A DNA stretch of 53,486 nucleotides from Bryobacterales bacterium (GCA_003142185.1 PLOR01000112.1:1-53486); one strand, 5' to 3'. Shown: positions 1 through 10,103, numbered from the stretch's first letter. A program made the numbers and translations. The notes: a model not told the origin generated them from the letters alone.

Positions 1-1
1 C

Positions 2-112
2 CTGGCAGCCCAGCACCTCCAGCGCCTTGATCGCTCAGGCCTGCCGTCCCTTAGATCCTTCGAGACGCACGAATATCCGAAACCGCTGCGAGATGACTTA
101 CGGGCAAGCTAA
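2..112 (+). CDS. possible 3' end of an unidentified upstream gene
   Basis: A frame is open from the window edge for 36 codons and stops at TAA (110-112). The residues begin LAAQHLQRLDRSG and end DDLRAS. I do not recognise the product. The stop codon falls inside the dispersed repeat at 99-125, so the last few residues would be repeat-encoded. A second frame is also open here, so this may be non-coding. It is listed only because the edge prevents a proper test. Confidence 0.25.
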   Translation: MAAQHLQRLDRSGLPSLRSFETHEYPKPLRDDLRAS

Positions 113-125
113 AGCATGCCCTACC
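99..125 (+). repeat. 27-bp dispersed palindromic repeat, copy 1
   Basis: The 27 bases here are identical to 10050-10076. The core is GGGCA, a 10-base spacer, then TGCCC, so it can fold into a small hairpin. This copy lies just upstream of rlmN and contains the ATG at 116, which lengthens the rlmN frame by 10 codons. That ATG is therefore a poor start candidate. Function unknown; it resembles REP-type elements. Confidence 0.8.
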
Positions 126-145
126 TTGTAGAATGGGAGACACGC

Positions 146-1180
146 ATGTCCCAGCCTCTTGTGGGGATGGACCTCGCGGATCTGCGCGAGGCTCTCGGCT
201 CCGATCAACCCGGTTACCGCGCCACTCAGGTGTACGAGGCCATCTATCGAGGCCGCGCCACCGATCTGGCTGGCATCACCGCTCTGCCCACCGCACTGCG
301 CCAGAGCTTAGCCGAGCGGATCGCCTTCGGGCTGCCGGAAATCGCCCGCCGCTTTGAGTCGGCCGATGGCACGCGGCGCTACCTGCTCCGCCTCGAAGAC
401 GGCCGCACCGTCGAAACCGTGTTGATGCCGGAAGATGAGCGCGACACCATGTGCATTTCGAGCCAGGCCGGTTGCGCGGTGGATTGCAAATTCTGCATGA
501 CTGCGCTGCTGGGCCTGGAACGCAGCCTGACAGCCGGCGAAATCGTGGGTCAGGTGTTGACGCTGGTGCACGACAACAACCTCGACCGGGCGCACGACCC
601 GCGCCGTCTGAACATCGTCATGATGGGACAGGGCGAGCCACTGCTCAATCTCGACAACGTCATCAAGGCGACGCGTATCCTGCTCGATCCCGCCGGCTTC
701 GGGCTCTCGCCGCGCCGCATCACGGTTTCCACCGCCGGCATCGTGCCCAAGATCGCTGAACTGGGGCGCGAACCGGTGCGGCCCAAACTGGCGGTTTCGC
801 TCAACGCCTCCACCGAAGAGGCGCGCTCGGAGCTGATGCCCATCACCCGCAAGTATCATTTGAAAGATCTGATCGAAGCCTGCCAGGCTTATCCGCTGCG
901 GCCCTGGGAGAAGCTGACGTTCGAATACGTATTGCTGAAGGGCGTCAACGATACCGACGCCGATGCGCGCCGCGTGGCGAAGCTGCTGGCGAACATCAAC
1001 GCCAAGCTCAACCTGATCGCGTTGAACCCCGGCCCGGAGATCCCTTACCAGACACCGGACCCCGAGCGCGTCGCCAGTTTTCAGACGATCGTGCGCCGCT
1101 CGATTCCCTGCTTCATCCGTAAGCCGCGCGGCCTCGATATTTTCGCCGCGTGCGGGCAGTTGAAATCAAGCGCGGTGTAA
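146..1180 (+). CDS. rlmN: 23S rRNA (adenine(2503)-C(2))-methyltransferase RlmN
   Basis: This 344-residue radical SAM enzyme methylates C2 of A2503 in 23S rRNA; family members also methylate A37 of some tRNAs. The iron-sulfur ligands form the family-specific Cx3Cx2C motif at C110, C114 and C117 (GCAVDCKFC). The conserved methyl-carrying cysteine near the C-terminus is C336 in FAACGQ. The MGQGEPLLN and STAG segments also match the family, and length is normal. I chose the ATG at 146: the in-frame ATG at 116 lies inside a dispersed palindromic repeat and adds ten residues without family character. The gene stands alone and converges on thrC across a hairpin repeat at 1201-1231. Confidence 0.95.
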   Translation: MSQPLVGMDLADLREALGSDQPGYRATQVYEAIYRGRATDLAGITALPTALRQSLAERIAFGLPEIARRFESADGTRRYLLRLEDGRTVETVLMPEDERDTMCISSQAGCAVDCKFCMTALLGLERSLTAGEIVGQVLTLVHDNNLDRAHDPRRLNIVMMGQGEPLLNLDNVIKATRILLDPAGFGLSPRRITVSTAGIVPKIAELGREPVRPKLAVSLNASTEEARSELMPITRKYHLKDLIEACQAYPLRPWEKLTFEYVLLKGVNDTDADARRVAKLLANINAKLNLIALNPGPEIPYQTPDPERVASFQTIVRRSIPCFIRKPRGLDIFAACGQLKSSAV

Positions 1181-1200
1181 GGGGGGGCGCAGACGGGCGT

Positions 1201-1231
1201 GTTGACAGGCGAAAGCGCCTGTCCCACTTTG
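1201..1231. repeat. 31-bp hairpin repeat (family A), likely also a bidirectional terminator
   Basis: A perfect 8-base stem with a 4-base loop (GACAGGCG, AAAG, CGCCTGTC) spans 1204-1223 and is followed by CCCACTTTG. The same 31-base layout recurs at 42332-42362 with compensatory stem changes. Here it occupies the 65-bp gap between the convergent ends of rlmN and thrC, so it could terminate transcription from both sides. Confidence 0.75.
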
Positions 1232-1245
1232 CGGCCGGGGCGCTG

Positions 1246-2469
<1,224 letters not shown>

Positions 2470-2637
2470 GAATCATCAAGTCTAACATTCAGCGAACGCG
2501 GGGCCGCTGACGTGAGTGTCCCCGCAACACGCCTGCGCATCGCCCGCGGTCTCTGGCCCTTCCAGTACCGGAATCGCCGCTGCGGGCGTTCCCTTTCGGG
2601 CGCCTCCTCTGATATAAAAGAATAGTTTCGAACTCCG

Positions 2638-2862
2638 ATGCTCCACTCTTGCGGACATACACGCGTCCACCGCCATTACCGGGATCAAGACTCACCGGGA
2701 GCGGCCGATGCCAGCCGCCAAGCGAAGAACGCGCCAGCCACGCCTACGCACGACGAGATCGCGGCCTTGGCTTATTCCTATTGGGAGTTCCGCGGCAGTC
2801 GGGGTGGCTCGCAGTTGGAGGATTGGTTCCGCGCAGAACGTGAGCTGCGCCGGAAGGCGTGA
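2638..2862 (+). CDS. DUF2934 family small protein
   Basis: A 74-residue protein whose C-terminal half, from THDEIAALAYSYWEFRG to the end, matches the DUF2934 pattern as I recall it: an N-terminal helix with I..LAY..WE.RG, a GS..EDW motif and an AE.EL end. The family is small and of unknown function and is frequent in Acidobacteria and Proteobacteria. The first 35 residues are basic, probably disordered and without clear homology, so the true start could be internal. The AT-rich ATATAAAAGAATAG stretch just upstream (about 2611-2624) could hold its promoter. Confidence 0.65.
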   Translation: MLHSCGHTRVHRHYRDQDSPGAADASRQAKNAPATPTHDEIAALAYSYWEFRGSRGGSQLEDWFRAERELRRKA

Positions 2863-2935
2863 GCGATTTGCGCGCGAGCACACCCGCGGCGCAGTCCGCT
2901 GCCTGGCAACCCGGTGCGCGAACCTCTCTGTCGAC

Positions 2936-3052
2936 TTAACGCAGGGCCGCTGAGCCGAGTTGGCGGCGCATCCGCCGGAGCTTCCACGAATACAGGCATT
3001 CGAGGGCGCCGAGGAGCATCAGCGAGAACAAAATGTTTTGCAGTGGCGTCAT
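2936..3052 (-). CDS. hypothetical 38-residue single-span membrane protein
   Basis: On the minus strand an ATG at 3052 opens a 38-codon frame ending at TAA (2936-2938). The product starts MTPLQNILFSLMLLGALECLY and ends in an arginine-rich tail, giving one hydrophobic span followed by a positively charged cytosolic end. A purine-rich GGAGA lies 8 bases before the ATG, a plausible ribosome binding site. It matches no family I know. The support is the Shine-Dalgarno site, the membrane character and its place in an otherwise empty 379-bp gap (2863-3241). Chance remains possible at this length. Confidence 0.4.
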   Translation of the reverse strand: MTPLQNILFSLMLLGALECLYSWKLRRMRRQLGSAALR

Positions 3053-3089
3053 GGGAACATTCTCCGCAGGCTGCTTTTTATATAGCAGA

Positions 3090-3146
3090 TACTGGTCCTA
3101 AAATCCTAGATCTATCAGTACTTATGTCGGTACTATATGACCAGTA
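3090..3146. promoter_or_regulatory. nested inverted repeats in an AT-rich gap upstream of the CPBP-like gene
   Basis: An outer perfect 8-base inverted repeat (TACTGGTC at 3090-3097, GACCAGTA at 3139-3146) encloses an inner 5-base pair (AGTAC at 3117-3121, GTACT at 3130-3134). The block from about 3070 to 3210 is clearly AT-rich against a GC-rich background. It lies about 100 bp before the gene at 3242 and behind the small minus-strand frame at 2936-3052, so it could be a shared promoter and operator region. No regulator is encoded nearby. Confidence 0.45.
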
Positions 3147-3241
3147 ACCGGCAAATACCCGAGGCAGGATAGTATTAACTTTTTCTTGCTTATATCGGAC
3201 ACGCAGCTATCCGGAACCGATGTCATACAATTGAAAATGGG

Positions 3242-3871
3242 ATGTCGGCACGTATAGGACGCAGACTCGCCATTTTGGAGCCGATAGTGGTTTTCGGCCT
3301 GATCCTGGCCTATATCTGGAGTTTGCGCTACCATCACCCGGCGGCGTGGGCGCCGATTCTGGTGTTGCCGCTGGCCTCCCACTGGTGGCGCCGAGAAGGA
3401 GCGGCAGCGCTTGGTTTCCGCATGCAGAACCTGGCTGAGTGCCTGCGGCGCTTCGCTCCGGCGCTGGGGTTCCTCGCGCTGACACTGCTGGCGTCGGGGC
3501 TGTTGTTGGACACTGTCCGCCGCATTGCGCTCGATCGCGTCGCCGTGACTTGGGCAATCTACCTGCCGTGGGGCCTCTTCCAGCAGTACCTGCTGAACGG
3601 TTATTGCCTGACGCGCCTGCAAATTGTGCTGCCGGCTCGGGGCGCGGCGCTGGCCGCCGCGGCGCTATTCTCCGCCGTGCACGCGCCGAACTGGTTCCTG
3701 ATGCTGGTGACGCTGGTGGCGGGTTACGCCGCCGCGCGCCTATACACCCGCTACCGTAACCTCTATTTCCTTGGCCTGGCGCACGGCACGCTGGGCGTGT
3801 TGTTGTTTCTTGTGGTGCCTGACTCCATCAGCCATCACCTGGTGGTCGGGCCTGGCTGGTACGGGCATTAG
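3242..3871 (+). CDS. CPBP-family (Abi-like) membrane protein lacking the EExxxR motif
   Basis: A 209-residue polytopic membrane protein with about six hydrophobic segments. The second half carries the CPBP/Abi layout: FSAVH at 143-147 matches the FxxxH motif and HGTLG at 181-185 matches the last histidine motif. Where the glutamic intramembrane proteases have EExxxR it reads QQYLLN (114-119), so both glutamates and the arginine are replaced. The family includes prenyl-protein processing (Rce1-like) proteases and bacteriocin-immunity proteins; this member may be non-catalytic or act on an unknown substrate. It stands alone, with AT-rich sequence and inverted repeats upstream. Confidence 0.7.
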   Translation: MSARIGRRLAILEPIVVFGLILAYIWSLRYHHPAAWAPILVLPLASHWWRREGAAALGFRMQNLAECLRRFAPALGFLALTLLASGLLLDTVRRIALDRVAVTWAIYLPWGLFQQYLLNGYCLTRLQIVLPARGAALAAAALFSAVHAPNWFLMLVTLVAGYAAARLYTRYRNLYFLGLAHGTLGVLLFLVVPDSISHHLVVGPGWYGH

Positions 3872-3899
3872 GCGCGCATTGCGCCGCTTCGTGAACGGC

Positions 3900-3919
3900 G
3901 GGCCGGGCATGCCCGGCCC
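3900..3919. repeat. REP-like perfect 20-bp palindrome (family B)
   Basis: Twenty bases read identically on both strands, centred on GGGCATGCCC, and are followed by CCTACATTCG. On the minus strand the element begins GTAGGGGCC. A close relative lies inside scpB (11663-11687) with the same GTAGGGGC lead and central CATGCCC. It sits 28 bp after the stop of the CPBP-like gene and could act as a terminator. Confidence 0.75.
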
Positions 3920-4100
3920 CTACATTCGGCGCGGGGGTTGCGAACCTTGCATTCGAGGAATCCTCCGTCCCACCCCGGCACAAGCTGTCCCACAAGCGAA
4001 CAGTCCGCACCGCGGCCTAACGAGGAAGCGCCTTTGAACGTCATATGTTAGCCGACGCGCGGAGTGGCAGAAGCCGTGCCTTTTCCACTTGGGAACGGTA

Positions 4101-5387
4101 ATGGACATACAACGCAAGAACGTGGGCAGGAACAAGGCCATCCGTTGGACGATCATCGGAATCGTGACCGTGGGAGTGGTGCTCGGCCTCTTCTTCTGGG
4201 TCAAGGGCCTGAAACCCGCCGCGCCGCCGGCGGAGATGTCGGCTTTGTGGCCGGACACGGTGAAGCGCGGCCCCATGGTGCGAGAAGTGCGTGGGTTGGG
4301 CACGCTGGTCCCGGAAGACACAATGCTGATCACGGCCAATACGGACGCCCGCATCGAGCGCATTCTGATCAAGCCCGGCACGCCGGTCAAGGCCGACTCG
4401 CTGGTGATGGTGATGACCAGCCCGGAGTTGCAGACGGCGCTGCTCGACGCGCAATACCTGCTCAAGGCCTCGCAAGCCGATTTCGAAAACCTCAAAGTTA
4501 CGCTGGAAAAGGCTCTGCTCGACATGCAGTCGGCTGCGGCCCAGACCAAGGGCGATATGGAAAACGCCAAGCTGCAGGCCGATCGCGACCAGACGCTGGC
4601 CAAGGACGGCCTGGTTTCGGAAATCGACGCTAAGATTTCCGCTACCAAAGCCCAGCAGCTTGCCGAACAATACCAGCTTCAGTTGAAGCGCCTGGAGATC
4701 AACTCCAAGGCAGACGAAGCGCAGCTCGCCGCGGCCAAGGTGAAAGTGGACCAGTTGGAGGGCGAGTACAGTCTGAAAAAGAGCCAGGTGAACCAGTTGA
4801 ACGTGCGCGCGGGTTTTGACGGAATGCTGGAAGCGCTGCCGGCGCCGCTCACGCAGGTCGAGGAAGGCCAGAAGGTGCTGGCCGGCACGCCGCTGGGCAA
4901 AGTGGCACAGCCCTCGCATCTGAAGGCGGAATTGAAAATCGCCGAAACGCAGGTCAAGGACATTGCCATCGGCCAGCCAGCGGTGATCGACACGCGCCTG
5001 GCCGGAGGCGGTTCCAACGGCCTGATCGAGGGCCGGGTGTCGCGCATCGATCCTTCCATTTTGAATGGCACGGTGACGGTGGATGTAGCGCTCAAAGGCC
5101 AATTGCCGCAGGGCGCGCGGCCGGATTTGAGCGTGGACGGCACCATTCAGCTCGAGAAGCTGGACGACGTGGTGTTCGTGGGCCGGCCGGTGTTCGGCCA
5201 GGAAAACAGCTCCGTGCAGTTATTCAAGATCGAGCCGGACGGCAAGTACGCCAACAAGGTGAAGGTCGCCTTCGGCCGCAGCTCGGTCAACACCATAGAA
5301 ATCAAGAGCGGATTGAGCGTCGGCGATCGGGTGATACTCTCCGACATGTCGAATTTCGATCAATACGACAGGATTAAGCTGAACTAG
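4101..5387 (+). CDS. periplasmic adaptor (HlyD/MacA-like membrane fusion protein) of an ABC exporter
   Basis: A 428-residue membrane fusion protein. One N-terminal span (about 16-35) anchors it in the inner membrane. Half a lipoyl domain follows (around 70-105), then a long alpha-helical hairpin rich in K, E and Q (about 110-235), the second lipoyl half (QLNVRAGFDGML), and a beta-barrel and membrane-proximal part ending DRIKLN. Such adaptors couple MacB-type permeases to outer-membrane factors. It is the first gene of a tight operon with two ATPases and an ADOP permease; no TolC-like gene is in the window. I chose the ATG at 4101 over the in-frame TTG at 4089. Substrate unknown. Confidence 0.85.
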   Translation: MDIQRKNVGRNKAIRWTIIGIVTVGVVLGLFFWVKGLKPAAPPAEMSALWPDTVKRGPMVREVRGLGTLVPEDTMLITANTDARIERILIKPGTPVKADSLVMVMTSPELQTALLDAQYLLKASQADFENLKVTLEKALLDMQSAAAQTKGDMENAKLQADRDQTLAKDGLVSEIDAKISATKAQQLAEQYQLQLKRLEINSKADEAQLAAAKVKVDQLEGEYSLKKSQVNQLNVRAGFDGMLEALPAPLTQVEEGQKVLAGTPLGKVAQPSHLKAELKIAETQVKDIAIGQPAVIDTRLAGGGSNGLIEGRVSRIDPSILNGTVTVDVALKGQLPQGARPDLSVDGTIQLEKLDDVVFVGRPVFGQENSSVQLFKIEPDGKYANKVKVAFGRSSVNTIEIKSGLSVGDRVILSDMSNFDQYDRIKLN

Positions 5388-5423
5388 TTCTTCGCCAAAA
5401 TCGTCTTTGAGGTGAGAGCAAAC

Positions 5424-6134
5424 ATGGAAAACGGTTCGGAAGCGCTGATTCGCCTGGACCAGGTGAGCAAGGTGTTCATCACCGACGAAGTGGAGACGCA
5501 CGCCCTCGCCGGCATCCACTTTGAACTGAAGAAAGGAGAGTACCTGTCGATTGCCGGCCCGTCCGGCTGCGGCAAGTCCACGCTGCTGGCGATTCTGGGA
5601 CTGCTCGACACTCCCAGCGACGGCGTATATTACCTGAACGGCAAGCCGGTAACCGGGCTCAAGTTAAGCGAACGGGCGCGCATCCGCAACCGAGAGATCG
5701 GCTTCATCTTTCAGGCGTTCAACCTGATCGGCGATCTGACGGTTTACGAGAACGTGGAGCTGCCGCTCACCTATCGTGGCATGCCCGGCTCGGAGCGCAA
5801 GCGCCGCGTGCAAGAGGCGCTCGAACGCGTCGGCATGTCGCACCGCATGAAGCATTACCCCTCGCAGCTTTCCGGCGGCCAACAGCAGCGCGTGGCGGTG
5901 GCCCGCGCCCTCGGCGGCGACCCGCTGATTCTGCTGGCCGACGAGCCAACCGGCAACCTGGATTCGGCCAATGGCGAAGCGGTCATGAGCCTGCTCAAGG
6001 AGTTGCACACAGCCGGCGCCACCGTCTGCATGGTGACGCACGATCCGCGCTATGCCGAATTCGCCGACCGCACCATCCGGCTGTTCGACGGCCGCATTGT
6101 GGAAGAACAGGTGGAACCGGCGGCCAAGCACTAG
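5424..6134 (+). CDS. ABC transporter ATP-binding protein, MacB/LolD type
   Basis: A 236-residue ATPase with all motifs intact: Walker [11 protein letters not shown]-loop FQAFNLI, signature [14 protein letters not shown], Walker [12 protein letters not shown]-loop GNLDS and H-loop VTHDP. The [16 protein letters not shown] stretch is typical of the lipoprotein-release/MacB subfamily, which drives permeases by mechanotransmission. The ATG at 5424 follows a good GAGGTGAGAG ribosome site and is preferred over the GTG at 5412. It lies 36 bp after the adaptor and 44 bp before the ADOP permease, so it is the likely main ATPase of this exporter. Confidence 0.9.
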   Translation: MENGSEALIRLDQVSKVFITDEVETHALAGIHFELKKGEYLSIAGPSGCGKSTLLAILGLLDTPSDGVYYLNGKPVTGLKLSERARIRNREIGFIFQAFNLIGDLTVYENVELPLTYRGMPGSERKRRVQEALERVGMSHRMKHYPSQLSGGQQQRVAVARALGGDPLILLADEPTGNLDSANGEAVMSLLKELHTAGATVCMVTHDPRYAEFADRTIRLFDGRIVEEQVEPAAKH

Positions 6135-6178
6135 ACGCGCGCCCTGCACCGGCCTGCGCGGTCTGTTAACCTCACCTC

Positions 6179-8605
6179 ATGCACCCGCTGGTGGGGGATT
6201 TGCGGCGCGGGGTGCGCCAATGGTGGAAGTCGCGCGGTCTGGCCGCGCTGGCATTGGTGGCTCTGGCGCTGGGAATTGGCGCCACAACCGCCATCTTCAG
6301 CGTGGTGAATGCGGTACTGCTCCAGCCGCTGCCGTTTCGCGATGCCGACCGGTTGCTGGCGATCTTTGAGAAGAACATTCCCCAACGGAAGAGCGATTTG
6401 TACGCGGCGGGCATCAATATTGACGAATGGCGCCGGCGCAGCCTCACGGTGTCGGGCGTCGCCGCCATCTTTGACGGAAAGATGATTCTGACCGGCGGCC
6501 CCGGCGGCCGCATGGAAGCCGAAGAGTTGAAGTCCGAGCGCGTATCGGCCAACCTGTTCCCGCTACTGGGCGTGCATCCGGTGTTGGGCCGCGGCTTCCT
6601 GGCCTCCGAAGACGTTCCGGGACAAAGCAACGTGGCCGTGCTGAGCTACGAGTTATGGCAACGCCGGTTCGGCGCCGATCCCTCGATCCCCGGCAAGTCG
6701 ATCCGCCTGCGGGGGTCGAGTTATACGGTGGTGGGAGTGCTGCCGGCCGGTTTTTCCCTGATCGAACCAGGCGTGGACGTGTGGACTCCGCTCAACTTCG
6801 ACATCAACGATCCGCGCGTTGCCTCCGGCCGCAGCCTCACCGCAATCGCACGCCTGCGGCGGGGCGTAACCTTCGAGCAGGCGGTGAGCGAGTTCGACAG
6901 CATGGGCGCCAGCCTCGAGGCCGCCTATCCGGCGATCGACAGCGGATATCGCGCCGTGGTCCGGCCGCTGGCCGAGCAGATCGTGGGTAAGACTCGCCAG
7001 GCCTTGCTGGTGCTGCTGGCGGCGGTGGGGCTGCTGCTGGGGATCGCGTGCGCCAACGTAGCCAATCTGCTGCTGGCGCGCGGCGCCACGCGCCGCAAAG
7101 AAATCGCCGTTCGCGCTGCGTTAGGGGCCAGCCGGTTACGCATCACCATGCAGTTGCTTGCCGAAAGTGTGCTGCTGGCGCTAGCCGGCGGAGCGCTGGG
7201 GGCAGTCCTGGCCGCCGCCGGCGTCACCCTGGTAAAGCGGCTGGGTCCGGCCAACCTGCCGCACCTGGCGCAGATTCACGCCGACTGGCGGCTGCTGCTG
7301 TTTGCGGTGGTCATCTCCGTCCTCACTGGCGTCCTGTTCGGCATGGCGCCGGCTCTGCAGATTTCCTCCGGCAACTTGAATGCGGCGCTGGTGGAAACCG
7401 GACGCGGCGGAACGGTGGGCCGCTCCGGCCGCATGCTGCGCAGCGGTTTAGTGGTGCTCGAAATCGCGCTGGCGCTGGTGGTGCTGATCGGCGCCACCCT
7501 GCTGACGCGAAGCTTCAACCGGCTGCGCTCGGTCAACCCCGGCTTCGATTCATCCAACCTGCTCACCTCGCGGCTGCCGTTCTCCGCTGGCAGAAACGCC
7601 GCGCCGCCGCGCCGCGTGGCCTTCCTGCGCGCCGTCATGCCGCAACTGGCCGCGCTTCCCGGCGTGCGTAGCGTGGGCGCTTCGAGCGGGCTGCCGCTGG
7701 TGGGCCTCGACGCGGGCGTCATGTTCGCCGTCGCCGATCGTCCCGCGCCGCCCCCGGACCAGCGGCCCATGGCGCTGACCCGCTCGGTCACCCCGGATTA
7801 CTTTCGTGCGATGGGCATCCCGCTAGTGGCCGGGCGGGAGTTCACGGATGCCGACACCAGCCGATCGCCCGCAGTGGCCGTCATCGACCAGGCGCTGGCG
7901 CGACGATTCTGGCCGGGCGCGAGTCCGCTGGGTGGCCGCTTGGCCCTGGATTGGTCGCCTCCCGTGGTCGCCGAAGTAGTGGGCGTGGTGGGCAGCGTGA
8001 AACCGGAGACGGTGCAGGGCGAAGATTGGGCCACGATCTATAGCCCGTATGACCAGCGGCCCACCCCGGCCACCAATCTCGTAATCAGGACCGCCGGCGA
8101 GCCGCTGGCGCTGGCGGCGAGCGTGCAGGGCGAGGTGCGACGCCTGGACCCCGATCAGCCGCTGGTCCAGATGCAGACGGGCGACGAGATCGTCGCCAAG
8201 GCGATGGCCGGCGCGCGCTTCAACACGCTGCTGCTGGGACTGTTCGGCGTGATTTCGTTCGTGCTGGCGGCGGTGGGCATCTACGGCGTGGTTTCGTACG
8301 ACGTCGGCGAACGCGTGCAGGAACTGGGAATTCGCATGGCACTGGGCGCGCAGAAAAGCGACGTGCTCAGCCTGATCCTGGGTCACGCCGTGCGCCTGGC
8401 GGCCCTAGGCATCGCCCTGGGGCTGGCCGGAGCTTTGGTTCTGACGCGCCTGATGGAATCCATGCTGTTTGGCGTTCACCCGCGCGATTTCGGCACTTAC
8501 GCGGCGGCCGCCGTGGGCCTGGCGGCGGTGGCGCTGGCCGCCAGCTACCTGCCGGCGCGCCGCGCCATGAGCCTCGATCCAATCACGGCGCTACGTCATG
8601 AATAG
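6179..8605 (+). CDS. ADOP-type duplicated FtsX/MacB-like permease
   Basis: An 808-residue permease with the architecture of acidobacterial duplicated orphan permeases (TIGR03434 type). An N-terminal span (about 20-45, ending VVNAVLLQPLPF) is followed by a periplasmic MacB-like domain with DPSIPGKSIRLRG. Next come a three-span FtsX block beginning ALLVLLAAVGLLLGIACANVANLLLARG, then a second periplasmic domain and a second FtsX block ending ARRAMSLDPITALRHE. Such proteins are fused dimers that pair with a separate ATPase. Many ADOPs have no ATPase beside them, but this one is flanked by two. Substrate unknown; export of a lipid, peptide or antibiotic is possible. Confidence 0.9.
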   Translation: MHPLVGDLRRGVRQWWKSRGLAALALVALALGIGATTAIFSVVNAVLLQPLPFRDADRLLAIFEKNIPQRKSDLYAAGINIDEWRRRSLTVSGVAAIFDGKMILTGGPGGRMEAEELKSERVSANLFPLLGVHPVLGRGFLASEDVPGQSNVAVLSYELWQRRFGADPSIPGKSIRLRGSSYTVVGVLPAGFSLIEPGVDVWTPLNFDINDPRVASGRSLTAIARLRRGVTFEQAVSEFDSMGASLEAAYPAIDSGYRAVVRPLAEQIVGKTRQALLVLLAAVGLLLGIACANVANLLLARGATRRKEIAVRAALGASRLRITMQLLAESVLLALAGGALGAVLAAAGVTLVKRLGPANLPHLAQIHADWRLLLFAVVISVLTGVLFGMAPALQISSGNLNAALVETGRGGTVGRSGRMLRSGLVVLEIALALVVLIGATLLTRSFNRLRSVNPGFDSSNLLTSRLPFSAGRNAAPPRRVAFLRAVMPQLAALPGVRSVGASSGLPLVGLDAGVMFAVADRPAPPPDQRPMALTRSVTPDYFRAMGIPLVAGREFTDADTSRSPAVAVIDQALARRFWPGASPLGGRLALDWSPPVVAEVVGVVGSVKPETVQGEDWATIYSPYDQRPTPATNLVIRTAGEPLALAASVQGEVRRLDPDQPLVQMQTGDEIVAKAMAGARFNTLLLGLFGVISFVLAAVGIYGVVSYDVGERVQELGIRMALGAQKSDVLSLILGHAVRLAALGIALGLAGALVLTRLMESMLFGVHPRDFGTYAAAAVGLAAVALAASYLPARRAMSLDPITALRHE

Positions 8606-8611
8606 GACATC

Positions 8612-9271
<660 letters not shown>

Positions 9272-9288
9272 GCCGCGAAAAAACCTTG

Positions 9289-9378
9289 GCCACAGATAAA
9301 CACAGATGAACACGGATGAGAACAAGGGCCTGATTTCTGGGGGTTTCTTATCTGTGTTTATCTGTGTTCATCCGTGGC
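9289..9378. repeat. 32-bp-arm inverted repeat of the ACACAGATAAACACAGATG type
   Basis: Arms of 32 bases (9289-9320 and 9347-9378) pair with about five mismatches around a 26-base loop. Each arm is built from a 10-base unit, roughly AACACAGATA, repeated with small changes. It follows the exporter operon and could fold into a long terminator-like stem. The second arm contains the in-frame GTG at 9374 of the next gene, which argues against that start. Confidence 0.85.
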
Positions 9379-9400
9379 TCGGAATTGTGCCGCGCACGCC

Positions 9401-10045
9401 ATGACCGCCGTGCAGCGCTTCGCCGCCATCTCGCGCCACTTCCGCCGCCGGCGGATGGCGCGGTTCGCGGCTGAACTGGGCCTCACTTCCGAGACACGCG
9501 TGCTCGATATCGGCGGCACGCCGGATAACTGGCAACTGCTGGCCGCGCCGCCGCGCCTGGTGTTGCTGAACACGCCGCGCGCGGCCGAGGAACTGACGGG
9601 CGCCCCAGCCTGGGTGGCGGGCGATGGGCGGGCGCTGCCGTTCCGCGATGCCGCGTTCGACGTGGTTTTCAGCAACTCGGTGATCGAACACGTCGGCGAT
9701 TTGGCCAGCCAGCGGCAATTCGCGCGCGAGGTCGCCCGCGTCGGCCGCGCCTATTGGGTGGAAACGCCCAACCGCTGGTTTCCGGTGGAGCAGCATCTGC
9801 TTACGCCGTTCGTTCATTGGCTGCCGCGGCCGTGGCAGCGGACGCTGGTTCCGCGTTTCAACTGGTGGCGCGTGCTGGTTCCGCTTCCGGCCGACCGGCG
9901 GGATTTCTACATCGAACACTACCTGCGCGATGTCCACCTGCTCGGGCCGGGGGAGTTGCGCGCGCTCTTTCCCGACGCGCTCATTTTGCGCGAGCGCCTG
10001 CTGGGAGTCGCCAAATCGCTGGTGGCCTTGCGCCGCAGTCCATGA
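9401..10045 (+). CDS. class I SAM-dependent methyltransferase
   Basis: A 214-residue protein with a methyltransferase type 11-like fold: motif I VLDIGGTPDN (about 41-50, an unusual form of GxGxG), an aspartate pocket GDGRALPF, and FDVVFSNSVIEHVGD as motif IV/post-IV. The later VETPNRWFPVEQHLLTPFVHWLP segment is typical of methyltransferases acting on small or glycan-linked substrates near sugar-modification genes, but no such neighbours exist here and the substrate cannot be named. I placed the start at the ATG 9401, because the upstream GTG lies in the inverted repeat. The gene ends four bases before the 27-bp repeat copy 2. Confidence 0.75.
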   Translation: MTAVQRFAAISRHFRRRRMARFAAELGLTSETRVLDIGGTPDNWQLLAAPPRLVLLNTPRAAEELTGAPAWVAGDGRALPFRDAAFDVVFSNSVIEHVGDLASQRQFAREVARVGRAYWVETPNRWFPVEQHLLTPFVHWLPRPWQRTLVPRFNWWRVLVPLPADRRDFYIEHYLRDVHLLGPGELRALFPDALILRERLLGVAKSLVALRRSP

Positions 10046-10049
10046 CTCG

Positions 10050-10076
10050 TACGGGCAAGCTAAAGCATGCCCTACC
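10050..10076 (+). repeat. 27-bp dispersed palindromic repeat, copy 2
   Basis: Identical over 27 bases to 99-125. It lies between the stop of the methyltransferase (10045) and the start of scpA (10104). The GGGCA/TGCCC arms give a short hairpin. Identity across two unrelated gaps 10 kb apart marks it as a dispersed element. Confidence 0.8.
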
Positions 10077-10103
10077 ACAGCGGTTTTCGGGTTGTCCCGT
10101 GCT

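Noticed and set aside
9374-9400. GTG start for the methyltransferase at 9374
   Set aside because: It lies within the arm of the inverted repeat; the ATG at 9401 gives a normal N-terminus.
9930-10103. Upstream extension of the scpA frame
   Set aside because: It overlaps the methyltransferase end and the 27-bp repeat; family N-termini start near the ATG at 10104.
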